From: Anaspis maculata
Taxonomy: Eukaryota; Arthropoda; Insecta; Coleoptera; Scraptiidae
Assembly (NCBI GenBank): GCA_949128115.1
Contig: OX421964.1
Location: forward strand, 30,682,177-30,746,176
Direction of reading: 5' to 3'
Length of the DNA stretch: 64,000 nt
Part shown: in pieces, positions 23,073 to 35,290 of the stretch
How the letters are laid out: each line of letters begins with the position of its first letter
How positions within the stretch are numbered: the first letter of the stretch is position 1
Notes under the pieces: generated by a model
What the model was told of the DNA's origin: nothing
Databases searched by the model: none
The model's input: the letters and a program-made list of their open reading frames with translations, nothing else
Position numbers and translations under genes: made by a program

Positions 23073-26000
23073 CAACCAATAATATCCTAGTTCTTCCGAC
23101 AAATTATGAATGTTCGTACGAACATTTGAAACAGCGCTCTACGATTATCACAGAATCAAAGATGTTATACTATACAATACTCGGGAATGTCGTTCTACGA
23201 TCTTTGAGAACATCGCTGTAAAACTTTCGCAGATGTTGGTAGCTTCCAGAATATCTGAAACGTCACTCAGCGATCCTCAGCGACTCTTTCACCAAGATGT
23301 GGCTGAACTTGTAGTAAAAACTGTGTTCTATTCTATGGATTAAATCTGTTTCTGCTACCTTGCACCATAAATCAAAAATATCTGCGGGATTAAAACATGC
23401 AAAGCTTGTAAAAAAAAACCATTAAGGAGAAAACGTCCTTGTATTTTCTGCTTCTGTTTTTTCTTTTTTAGTTCAATTTGAATTCCTAATTAACAAAACT
23501 ACTAATAATTTTAGCAACAAAAAAAGAGCCATTCTACGTTGCGCTGAAAATTAATTAACTTGATACAAACAAAAAACCTATCCTTAATTGAAATGTGCTT
23601 CTACCACAAGTCAAGCATCTTTGAATTATCATCATTAAAAATTGCTATTATACTAGGGTACTTAGGGATAGAGTAACTACTGTTAAGTCATTTGCTTAAT
23701 TTCCTCTAATCATACCATAATTTCTTCAATTATTGCCAAACGCAACCTGAAAAAAAAAACGAAAAATACTGCTTCGTTATCCGTTTAGAGGAAATGTCTT
23801 TGTACTTGTTATGCTAATGTACCTACAAGGCAAGGTGTGCCAACGACTCCCAAACAAAATCGATATTCAACAATATTCAACGAGGCGAAAGGGAGGAAGT
23901 AATAAAAAAATTGTTCGAAAGCCACCCGCTTGAAATCCGCGCGAAGAAGAGAAATTTTGAACTTCTCTATATTCGAATCGATAAAGGTGACCTTATACAC
24001 CATTCCTCCGCAACCTTGACTTTCCATTTTGTGTATGCAAGAATTTTCATATCTGGCAAAATCTCGAAAGAATGCACGACATTGTGAAGAAGGAGGCATA
24101 TCGCGTGAGAATCAAGGAAGAATAGTTTGCTGCTGTATCATCCTCTGTGAAGGATTGCACGATATAGGAAACGCTATTGGGATGGGGTATACCATGAATA
24201 AAAGATATCTTTTATGAATCGAATGACAAATGAAGGTTTGCAAATTATTTCTATGCATATAGCTGAGGACGTGTCATTGAACGGAAACCTGACGTGGTTT
24301 AATACGAAAAAAAGAAAGGAATAAACAGATTATGGGACTATTATTAAACATCCTCTTTTATTTAACTGGATTTTGTGACAACTCGGTGCGTCACAGTGAC
24401 GCGAAGCCGTTTGGGCTTTCGAAGAACGAATGTGCGATTTTAGAGGATCGTCCTTGGATGAAGATGGTATAACATGCCGTCTATGATTATAATTAACTGT
24501 TGCCTACCTGTGTATATGATGCGAATTATGTAACAAGATAATTGTTTTTATTTATGTGTGGGAACGTGTGCGCGACGTTCAGAATTAACATTTCCTTCTT
24601 ATGGAAGTGGTAGAGAGGTACTTAGCTGGACTTGTTGTGATGGTGAATTAAAGTCTTCAAAACAAAATAATTCACCCTCTGATGCGACTAAAAATAGACG
24701 CTATCATTCTATTATATGGAGGCCCATTATCAGCATTTTGCGACGGCATTGTTCTGCTCCAGAAATAAACTCGAAGATGATTAGCGCTAATTTTTCATCC
24801 GTCTTGTATTTTTAGCGCATTTGTGCGACTGATGCCACCTGCTGGTGAAGGTGACACAAGCAATTTGCGAAAAGTCCGTAGCTAGGTACCAAAGAAATTA
24901 TCGCGTCGATTATCTTTGCAAATTTGTCCTGTGAAATAGACTGATTGAAAACGTAAAGGAACCAAGAGCTTTGTTGCTGATGACGGGTCAGGTATTGTGT
25001 GCAGTTGCATCTAGGGTTAGATTTGATCAGAGTTACCTATAGTCCAGTAAAACTGGAGTATAAATAGTAGGGGTGAGATCGATTTGGTAAAGCTGAAATT
25101 TGGAATAGACCATCGTGGAAACTGTTCTCTGCTACCAGCAGAAAGTCTCCAAAGAATCCACTGGACGTTAGCAAAGTTAGGGATGAGAAATTGCCCCATC
25201 AGGCAGGGAACCCCACGGGAAAACTCCCATTTTCCAGCTGAACCGGTACCCGAATGAAAAGATGATAAGGAGAAAAAAAAATCAATTGAACTCTGCATTC
25301 AATGATCCATAACTCGTTTGACTAGTCCTCCTACAACTCTTGCAAACAGTACTCAAAATTAAGGGTAGATTGGAGCATCAGCAATCAGCATGGAGCTAGA
25401 AATCACTCTGCAAGGTGCCGAGTATTGCCGAGACAATTAGGCAAGATATTTATTGTTCATCTGTTTTGAATCAAATAACCAGGAGAAAAGGCAATTTCTG
25501 TTAGAGGAATTTTGTCTTTGGTCTAGTGAATTCAAGTTTTAATGTTGGTATAATTGCGATTGATTTAAGATTTGGCAGGAATCATAATAAATATGCCTTT
25601 TTCCTTCTTCTAGTAACAAAACGTCCTCAACTGTCACGTTGACGCCAACCAAATGATAGGATAATTATCAAGTATTATAGGCGATTGACCTTATTGGGGA
25701 AAATGGCCGTTTCGTCGAGGAAGTTTTAGGGAATTAATTTTTAGAACTGGTGTAAGTTGCCGTCCGGCAACGGCGGTGGTTACGTCAATTGGTGGCATGT
25801 CAAAACTGTCACTTTGCTGTCTTGGGCAGTACGCTACAAGCAAACTTTCGTTCCTGTGAACCCTTGGGACCCCATAGGCTCGTTATTGGGCCCCATGTTG
25901 ATGACCAGCGTCGTCGCAGACCTTTCTCTAAATCATCCATAGCTTCCGCCCAAGGAAGAGCAACGCAACAGACTCTGTCACACCCGCACGGAGGGAAACA

Positions 26001-26712
26001 CACAAGCCCGTCGACCAGCCTGCCAGCCAAGAAAAAATCACCTCGGGCTGGCCGTGCAGAGTCAACTACCACCTACCTTTTTTCCTCGCTTTTTTCTAAA
26101 GATTTCCTGCTTCGACTTCAGCTGGAGATCCGCATTTTTCATTCTAACAAGCTCGCCGTAGCTACCTTTGTGTTCGCGACGTAAACGTTGTCTTTTTTTA
26201 TCGCAATAATGTAGTGCATTGCTGGGGGCGTAGTCTTTCAGCTGCGCACCTCTGGAGCTAGATCTACTACAAACCTGCTAAATACGCTAACTATAACATG
26301 AAAGAAGAGACACAAATGCAAACCCCTTTTTCAGATTATTTCTACTTGTCAAATTTCCATGTCAATATGTGGGTATTACAGGTATCCACTAGTGCCCACC
26401 TAGGCTACTAGACGTCGGAGTATGTTTTCCTCGCAAAAACATCCCCGACGATCAAGTACCGAGCTCTACACCAGGTGGCGTTTTTTTAAATGTAAATCGC
26501 CTATACTGGGAGTAGTACCCTCTTTCCAAAAATATAGGCATTGGTTTCCTCAGTTTTCATCATTATTAGCTGAGATGCCCTCCAGTCCTCTCCAGTCAAA
26601 ATTTGGCGTGGTACCAGGCTTACAGTTAAAAAGAAGACTTGGTCACTAACCCACGTAGTCGGGACGCTATTGCTTCTTTTTTTTGTATTGAGCAAGGTCA
26701 CTCGGTAGATAT
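23073..26712. other. Unassigned DNA with a GC-richer patch
   Basis: No gene recognised. About 25,750-26,170 is noticeably richer in G+C than its surroundings and open in two plus-strand frames, with no recognisable motif. It might be an exon, a promoter-proximal region or a retroelement leader, but nothing decides between these. Confidence 0.4.
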
Positions 26713-28696
26713 ACAGGGTGTTAGGTGCTCGTTGTTACAAAGTGTGAGGGCAGATTACCCTTGAAGACGTCAATGCCTAGTGTTTTTTCTTCTGCGGTGG
26801 CTCACGGCTAAACCTGTCTGCCAAAAAAAGTGAAAAAATAGACTAAGTAAATGGCTTTGGCAACATAATGTATATTTTGAAATTCTAATTTTCGGAAAAT
26901 TTGATATAATTTTTCCGAAATTTTTTTTATCCGAAAAAAATACTCATATTTTCTTGCCAGTTTTTCGACAGACATGTTTAGCCAAGGGGCTCGACAGAAA
27001 AGTCTATCTGTGTCTCTTTTGCACTACCTGTAGTTCGCAGTCTGTCCTTTTAATGGAAATGACAGCCCTAATCGAAAAATAAATAACTCATGCATGATTC
27101 CACAATGTTTTCTTGAGAAGATACAGAGTGTTGGAGTTGATTTTTTGAAATCGGTTTTTTACCGTAGCTGTTGAACCGTTGAACCTATTTGAATCAAATT
27201 CAAACCAGAGTTTGCTTAACTAGGTCTCCATCGAATATTAATATGGTTTCATCAAACATTTCCAGGGACGAAGATAACACAGGTCAACAAAGTGAAAAAA
27301 AAATTTTGTGCCTGGGTTTATTTTATGATTTTATTGAATGTCATGAGTCAAAATAATGAAAAAATACCCACATTCTCATTAAAATTTGCTTTTGTAATAT
27401 TGGTAGGTACTGATAAAACAGATTTTATATCATGAATAAAAACAGAAAATCAATTTATAGGGAGACGGAGGGAAGTTCTGACGTTCATGTGTCATCTACA
27501 TTAGAGTCTAAAGTGCTCTGGAGTCGCAAAAACGATAGTCAAGTGTTTTATTTGACGTTTGTAGGAAATTAAAAATGCCGAAAAAAATGAAAAAATGTTA
27601 AAGTTCTCATGATCATAATAGGAAGAGTCAAGGACTTCATTTCTGTTTTTTTTTTAAATATTTTATATTAATTTTGTGTTGAAGTCGAGGTTAAAGTTGA
27701 AAGAAAAACAAACAAAAAATTTTTCTCAATTTTTTTCAACAAGTGAAATCGATATTTTCATAAAATTTTAAATATGTCAAAAGCAAACTTTTTCATGGGA
27801 TATTATTTTTTTTCAGGTTAATTTGACTCAAGCTACAGAAATTTGGTATATTTATCCCAGGCACAAAATTGGTGTTGACCTGTGTAATAGAGGGTATCCT
27901 TCCCTTTTCCTCCCCATTTTCTACCTCCGTGATTATTTTTGAAAATGGTTTCAATTTTCGAATTTAACGTTCAATTTAGAGAAAAAAGTGGCTCTTGCAA
28001 AATTTTGATGGAGACTTCACATTCGAGATATTTGGGCTTGAAACTTCAAGAAACATCTCGAAATCCCCGAACTTTCCAAAGCCTGAAAATGTTGTTTACT
28101 GAAAATTTCATATTGTCAGCAAAAATTGTGGTTTATCAAGTTAAAACACCTACCTATTTTACCTACGAACGTAAAATTTGAAAATTGAGGCGATCTTTGC
28201 AAAAACCCAACTTGTCACTTTTTGACAGAACTCAATTTCGGTATATATGAAATTACGTCGCCTCTGCAGAGAGACCACAAAATAAATCATAATGAGGTAT
28301 CCAAATAAATATTTGAGATCCGTAAAGCAGATTTTTTTTCAAATTGACAATATGGATTTTTGCAACGAATGCTTCAATTGAAATCATTTTCAAAAATAAC
28401 TAGGGAAATAAAAAATGGAGGAGAAGGAGAGGCTACCCACTATTGTCTTCGCCCCTAGAAAAGTTTGATTAAACGCGTTGTTATTGGTCGATAATTTCAG
28501 TACACTTTGGTTGAAATTGAAGTCGGTTGAACGGTTTAAAAGTAACGGTGAAAAAAGATTTCAAAAAGTCAACTTCAACACCCTGTATCTTTTGAAAGAA
28601 ACATTTAAGGTTCATGAGTTATTTTATTTTTCGACTTCATTTTTGAGGGGGAAATCATCCCTCGAAGTTTGTTACAACCAGCACCTAACACCCTGT
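26713..28696. mobile_element. Compound foldback element with ACAGGGTGTTAGGTGCT ends
   Basis: The left end TACAGGGTGTTAGGTGCT...GTTGTTACAAA is complementary to the right end TTTGTTACAACCAGCACCTAACACCCTGTT. Inner arms also pair: the ACAGAGTGTTGGAGTTGA block at 27,124 with TCAACTTCAACACCCTGTAT near 28,575. Further nested pairs are 27,278-27,400 with 27,780-27,885 and about 27,890-27,960 with 28,381-28,450, so the structure is a chain of inverted segments rather than one simple hairpin. The left arm is interrupted by the dispersed repeat at 26,763-27,072. No protein coding is seen. Confidence 0.7.
26763..27072 (-). repeat. Dispersed repeat, copy B (inverted)
   Basis: A minus-strand relative of 5,150-5,473. 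Aligning the two arms of the surrounding foldback shows that this segment interrupts the left arm: the flanking arm sequence AATAAATAACTCATG resumes at about 27,078 and its partner near 28,612 is uninterrupted. This marks it as a later insertion and gives an independent estimate of the element's limits. Confidence 0.7.
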
Positions 28697-28761
28697 TTTG
28701 GTCGGACCGTCTTGAGTTGATTAAAGCCGGTAGTCAGCTCCGCAACCATGGCTGATGCCAT

Positions 28762-29603
28762 ATACCGGGTGATCATTTGAAAACTATCCACCTGCAATAA
28801 CTCCCGATTCCTAGTCAATATTTCTTTGAGCAAAAATAGGTCGATTTTTATATCGAGGAGGACATCTGAAACATACATTGGCCAATTTCTATCTTCAGGC
28901 CCCTCGCCCCCACTCACCCCAACTTTGAAATTTCAAACGACACCACCTACCTTGCGATATATCAAATTGGAGGAAATTGAATTTTCTTTTTTGAAAAAAT
29001 ATTTTTTTAAATTTTTAACCCCAACCCCTTTTCCCTAAAAATTGTCTGAGTGTCCCATTTAATATTCTGGATCCCTATTTCTCTCCAGTTCAGTCAATAT
29101 CATCATGAAAAACATCGAAGAGAATTTTTGGTGAAAAAAGTGACACCCAAATTCATCCTATTGCTCCCCCCCACCTCAACTTCGAAATTCAAAGAAGCAT
29201 CACCTACTTTGTGATACATCAAATTGGAGGAAATTGAATTCTCTTTTTGAAAACAATATTTTTATCGAAACTTTCAACCCCTCCCCCAATAAATTGGACA
29301 TTTGGAGTACTTTAGGAGGGGAACGAGGGTTTTAAAAATTTTGAAAAAATTTTGTCCAGGAAGGGAATTCAATTTTCTTCAATTTGATGTACTTATCAGA
29401 AAGTAGGTATTGTCATTTGAAATTTCAAAGTTGGGGTGGGTGAGGGCGAGGGGGCTGGAAATAGAAATTCGCCAATGTATGTTTCGGATGTCCCCCTCGA
29501 TATAAAAATCGACCTGTTTTTGCTCGAAGACATTTTCATTAGGAATCGGGAGTTATTGCAGGTGGATAGTCGAGTGGATAGTTTTCAAATGATCACCCGG
29601 TAT
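28762..29603. mobile_element. Foldback element with ATACCGGGTGATCATTTG ends
   Basis: An 842-bp inverted repeat. The left end ATACCGGGTGATCATTTGAA pairs exactly with TTCAAATGATCACCCGGTAT at the right, and the arms remain complementary for roughly 220 bp (CTATCCACCTGCAATAACTCCCGATTCCT, with the partner at 29,545-29,585). An 11-bp direct duplication (GTGGATAGTCG) is seen only in the right arm at about 29,561-29,580. The middle has two direct, diverged copies of a block containing CATCAAATTGGAGGAAATTGAATT (about 28,965-29,000 and 29,217-29,245). No coding sequence. Confidence 0.8.
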
Positions 29604-31093
29604 GATAGGGAAATACATCAGATATGAATTTTGAAAAAGAAAAGATAAATCTTATGAACCAAACAGTCCTAGCTAGGAATATTTGTATGAACATGTTTGA
29701 TTCAATTCCTAATAGAAGCTCGAATAGAAGTGAACTGTTTTGGAATATCTTCAAAATTTTCTGGAATATATTGAATTCAAAATTCTGAAAAGTGAAAACT
29801 GTACAGGATGATCACACGAGAATTCCCCATCATAGTAGAGGTCAAAGTTTGGTCTTCGAACCCTTCTAAATAGTTTCGATATTTCAAAAGATTGTCAGTA
29901 AACTGTTGGTAGCAAAATTATGAGAAAAAAATTCAAACCACTGGATGTGTACTAATTTCCATCCACTATACAGGGCGAGTGACGAAATAAAAAATAATTT
30001 TCTCTAAAAAAAACTATCAAAAAAATGTTTTGTAGAAAACCACATGATGACAGCTCGGTGCTATTAACTCCACATTTCAACCAAAAGATGACAATGGATA
30101 ATGAATAGGTATACGTTTGAAGTGATCATATGGGTGATGAGGTTCAAAATAATTGCTGGGTGATGACTCTTGAAATCCCATAATTTGTGTCTTCCTACGA
30201 AACAAAAGAAGAAAAAACAAGGCATCAATTACGAAGAATTCTGTACAGCTCACATCATTAGCAAGTCGCGTCTTTTTCGTGCGAACATCACTTTTGCTTT
30301 TTTTAACAAAAAAATATCGAACTGAGGTCAGCAACAAGAGGCATCTCCCATGACTGTGTGGTAGCAGCAGCAGGACGAATATTTTGATCATGCGGGTAAC
30401 AAACGAATTGCGCACACAATAAAACGTTATTAAGTATTATTGCCAATTTTTTGTGGGATTTGAGCATGTAGATGTCATATAACGTGTATGTGTACGTGCG
30501 TAAGGCGACAAGTAGGTACTTAGGTACCGCGTGATGTAATGGCTGCTCCTTTTACGTGCATCCATCTAATGGTTTGTTTACTTAGTGTGTTGTTGTTGTT
30601 GCTCCTCAAATATTGTACGAGTTAGAATTATCAAAAAAAAAAGAAGCGTGCGTCAAAAGCGTCGCAGATATGAAGGTACATTCAACAAATTTCTCACACC
30701 TTAATAAGCGTGATTTAGGGACCAGGAATTTGTGAGCTAGTCAGGTCTTTTCATGTATGAGCACTTAAAATCTTACCCAGCGCTCATGCCTTTTCGATAA
30801 GAAAACGAAGTTTTCTTTACGAGCACACACTTAGCTGCTTTAGGGTAATTAGCTGAAGGCATGCATCAGGTTGAAATTGATAACCCATGATTAATTACTT
30901 GGGATGACGCGAGCCATGAGCACTATCGATTAAATTGAGCTGGTGTAAAGAAACCGTAAAAGTGTAAAACATTAGAGGTCCCTCCAAAGAAAGTTGTCTG
31001 AGGCTCAGTATTTCCATATTCTTCTCTGGTTAACTTTTAACAAAAGGTAAATACCATAGCAACGATTGTTGAAAGAATGAAATCTATGGCATA
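29604..31093. other. Unassigned DNA with one dispersed repeat
   Basis: Apart from the repeat at 29,840-30,010, no gene or element was recognised. Confidence 0.45.
29840..30010 (+). repeat. Dispersed repeat related to 44.40-44.57 kb
   Basis: Shares GAACCCTTCTA, CAAAAGATT, ATTATGAGAAA, CACTGGATGTGTA and a CAGGG(C/T)GAGT block in the same order with about 44,400-44,575, which lies inside the foldback at 44.27-44.71 kb. The flanks here do not show that foldback's ends, so this is a partial or truncated copy. Confidence 0.55.
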
Positions 31094-31673
31094 TACAGGG
31101 TGTTTCAGGAATGATAGCAAAAAATTCAACTGTGGGTGGATCTTGTCAAAATATGACCTATATACCATTTTGCAAAGTTCCGCCTAATGACGAAGATACA
31201 CCCCTCCAAAGTTCACTTTTTTCGGATTTCAAAAATTTGTAACTCAGGAACGTTTCAACAAATTTAGTTTTAATTCAGCATAAGGTGGTTCGTCATAATT
31301 ATCTATCAACCTGCAAAATTTGGAGAGAATCCAATTAGTGGCGTAGAAGTTATGAGGGGTCACCTTAAATCAACTTTTCTTCGGATGCTTCTAAATTATT
31401 GACCCTCATAACTCCTACACCACTAATTGAATTCCCTCCAAATTTTGCAGGTTGATAGATAATTATGACAAACTACCTTATGCTGAATCAAAGCTCAATT
31501 TGTCGAAACGTTCCTGAGTTACAAATTTTTGAAATCCGAAAAAAGTGAACTTTGGAGGGCTGTATCTTCGTCATTAGGCGGAACTTTGCAAAATGGTATA
31601 TAGGTTTTCGTCATATTTTGCCAAGATCTACCCACACTTGAATTTTTTGCTATCATCCCTGAAACACCCTGTA
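31094..31673. mobile_element. Near-perfect foldback element with TACAGGGTGTTTCAGG ends
   Basis: A 580-bp inverted repeat whose ends TACAGGGTGTTTCAGG and CCTGAAACACCCTGTA pair exactly. Arms of about 250 bp stay highly complementary almost to the centre near 31,385 (for example GCATAAGGTGGTTCGTCATAATTATC with its partner near 31,463-31,487). With TA as the duplicated target the element is CAGGGTG...CACCCTG. It has no coding capacity. The high arm identity suggests it is younger than neighbouring foldbacks. A transcript across it would form a long double-stranded hairpin. Confidence 0.88.
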
Positions 31674-32194
31674 TGACCTCAACCTCAACTTCAGTGTAGA
31701 GTTTAGCAGGGATGAAAATATACTGAGCCTTCTTAGAATCAAAGATTTCAGGAATCTAGAAGAAATTCTGAAGAATTTGGCGGGGAGTTGAATGAATTTT
31801 TTGCTGAGGAGAAAAAGGACTTTGATTTTTGATCAGATACACCATACAGATACAGATCCATTTCTAGAAAAGTTATAAAGACCTGACTGACTGACCACGG
31901 GTTCCACCAAAAAATTCAAGAGCGGTTTAAGCTAAACCGAGATTGAACGGATTTTTTTCTGGTCAATGTTGGTAGATTCATTTTGGAAAATATGAATATA
32001 CGTTAAATCGCAAGTATACCACCCTTTGGTTAATTACTCAGCGTGAAACCTGAGTTTACATTGATCATTTGGCCAGAATCCATAAAAATAAATCTCGAGT
32101 TAGCTATCAGCTGGTTAAATATTTTGGTGGAACCCACGGTGAAAGACACGCTTTACGTACAGATTTGTTTGTTATTATTTAATTTAATACCATC
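31674..32194. other. Unassigned DNA
   Basis: Nothing recognised between two foldback structures. Confidence 0.4.
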
Positions 32195-35100
32195 AAATAT
32201 AAGGGAAATAAACTGTTGGACAACAGTATCGGAAAAATGGTTCGACTTTGAAGACCAATAACTTCCGATTGCCGAATGTGATTTCCATTTAGTTTCTTGT
32301 GTTAATTAGCCTAATGTTTCCGTAACCTATCCTGTGAAGGTGGATGTTAAAAAACTTCATGTAAAATTTCTACAGGATGATACGTGAAATGCTGCAAAAT
32401 TGCACTGACTTCATCCTATCCCCATTCGTCAAAAAAAATTATGTATTCTAATACAAAAATCATGAAGTGTGGTGTGTTATCTCGAAACGTTTTGGAATTA
32501 CCCAGATTGGAAGTCTAAGATTTGGATTTGGATGTTACAGATTTGCCTTGTTGGCATGCGAGATTAAGTCACTTTTGATGAATGGATGTTGACACTGGAC
32601 AAGATTCTTCGTACAACAGTCAAGGACAATTTTACTCTCGACACAACCCGAATATTTGGTGTGGGGCCAAGCAGGGGGCACTTTTTTAAGTGGTTGTCTC
32701 TGCCTGTTTTTCGTACGTTGAATTTCGTCAGAATTTTATCAAAATTTCAGATGTGAAACATGTTTTATTTGCAGATTTGAGCTCCTGAACATGGGAACGA
32801 TGTAAAACTCCAGTGTCCGAGTGAAGTAAAGCCCCCCTGGACGTTATAATTTTTGTGCTTGTGCTATGCCTGAGTTTCGTAAATCTGCAACATTCAACAT
32901 TAAAATTCATATCTTCAATGTAAGATTTCCAATCCGGGCAATTCCAAAACAGTTCCGAGATAAGACACCACACTAACTTCATGATTTTTATATTAGTCGC
33001 CGCGGTACAAGCGAAATATGGATACATTACTGCACTTTCATCTGGAAGGAAGAAAATTTGCATAGTTATTACTGGGACTATATTAGGCGATTTGACCCGT
33101 ATTACCTTTTTTTTATTGTCCGGAATCCAAGATGTCGGCCGATTTTGAAGGTGACCTCCAAAGAATCGGAATTGTTAATAGTGAGCTATAAAGGCGCGGA
33201 GAGTGACATTTTTCGCTGATTCGACTTCGCTAATTAAGATAAAATTGTTTATTATCCAAGATGGCAGTTATTTTTGAAAATATCTTCAAAAAAATCTGAA
33301 ATTGCAGCAAAAGTTTAACCACGAAGTCGCTAAAAAAAACGGTTAACCCGATCGACTTGAAATTTGGCATGCAGACATTGTAGTGGAATAAGCCCATAAG
33401 TTTTGGGCTGTCATCTGTCTAGCAGAACTGTCACTATCAACAAATGTCAGAAGCTATATCTCACGGAACTCGACTTGCAATATGTCATTTGAAAGCCCTT
33501 GAAAAACTATATTCAGAACAACTAAAAGTATTGCCCTATCTGTCATCTGTCAAAAAATAAAAAAATGTCAAAATTCAAAACTTCACCATTAATTTATTCA
33601 AAATTTATCCGATGGATTGAAATCAAATTTGGCACAACGAAGCACAACAAAAGTGTCAAACTATGTCTGCAGTTGCAGTTTTTCACCGTTTCCAGTCGAG
33701 CGTTATAAATTTTCTAAATTTCTCCTAGCCGTTGCCACCCGAGAAGGTCTCACCCGTGTTTTCACCAAGACGACTGGCTTTTGATGCTCGCTACACTAGA
33801 AAATTTATTCCTGCTCGGGGATCGACTTTTTTCGAAAAATTCCAACTGATATCGAAAGTAGATTGAATTGGGCATCGTACAGACTCATTTTCACTATCGT
33901 CACGGTTCCGGTATTTCGACAGTAATTGTTTCAAAATGAAATTTTCACATTCCGTGAATTTGAAAAAAACTGAGTGCAAACTTCAACATGTGGTGAGCCA
34001 GGTGCGTGGATGAGCCCCACGAAATATTCAGTTAGGTACAGACATGCTGGGAATGGAAGTTGGAGAAAGGATTTAATTAATTTCAGAAGTAAACATTTTT
34101 GAAATAGATCTCACGATTTTTGAGTCTTTTCCTCTCTGGAAAAACTGCAAATTATTCAACTTTTTGACCCGTCAACACATTTTCACCATTTTTTTTTTAA
34201 CAAGAGATAACTGGTTCTCGCACATTTCCAACAATTTTTTTTGATTTCCCGGGAATTTTCCGGTTGTAAATGTGAAAGCGGGCTGGGTTTTCGAGACCAG
34301 ACTTGCATGATGGAGCCTAAAGTAAAGGCTTGGTGGAAGATTTTTACAATAAGATGAATTGGAACAGGATTTGAGGTTTTCCCGGGAAATTCAAATTTCC
34401 CAAATTCAAATTTTCCTAACTAAATTTTCAATTTCCTGCAAATTATTTTCAATCTTACTCTCTAATTCCAACTTCCTACCCCAAGGAACGTTTCGCACCG
34501 CAAACCTTTGAGCAATCTCAAATTATAGGAAAAACTCATATTTTTAACCAATACTTAACATAGGTCTCAACAATTAAAATACAAATTCAAGTCCATTTCT
34601 TACATTGGTCATCATTCCAGATTCCTCAACATTATATTAATAATCTGTCACCCCCAATAAGTGATAAACAACACTTCTGGCGACCTCAAAGCTTAAAGTT
34701 GAAAATTTCCGATTTCTGACTTTCTGGAAGCCATTTTGAATAATTGCGCCGCCATTTTGAGTTATTCGAAGGATAATTTCGTAATAAGTGGTTCAGAATT
34801 AGTAGGAATTGACACTTCTCACGCCTCTATAGCTCAAAATTAAATAATTTAAATTATTTGTAGGTAACCTTCAAAATCGGCCGCCATCTTGGATTCTGGG
34901 CGATAAAAAAAGAGGTAATACGGACAAAATCGTTCCAAATGATCTCACTAACAAATGTGCAAAACAGCTTGCCGCTATCTTCAAATGCAGTTTGGGACCG
35001 CATACCGCGGCTACTAAAATATATTTTTGAAAAATGAGGATACGATCAAGTCGTTGCAATTTTGCACCATTTTACGTATCACCCTGTAGAAAATGTACCT

Positions 35101-35290
35101 ACATGAAGTTTCTCAACATTCACTATTATAGGATGGGTTACGGAAAGATTAAGCTATAGTTAACGCAATAAACAAAATGGAAATCGCAATCGATAATCGG
35201 GAGATATTGGCCTCCAAAGTCGAACCATTTTTCCGATAACCGATACCGACAACTTCGTTGTCCAGCAGTTTAGTATTCTGATGTTCTCAA
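32195..35290. repeat. Large nested foldback, about 3.1 kb
   Basis: The outer arms pair: ATCGGAAAAATGGTTCGACTTTG near 32,228 with its complement near 35,215-35,240, and TTTCCGTAACC near 32,318 with its complement near 35,130. Inside them a second pair of ends, TACAGGATGATACGTGAAATG (32,371) and the complement of TACAGGGTGATACGTAAAATG (ending 35,088), resembles the TACAGGGTG family. Further nested pairs are about 32,440-32,560 with 32,880-33,000, and about 33,095-33,200 with 34,820-34,920 (AATCCAAGATG.CGGCCGATTTTGAAGGT). The centre near 33,300-34,700 holds no recognisable gene. Confidence 0.65.
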
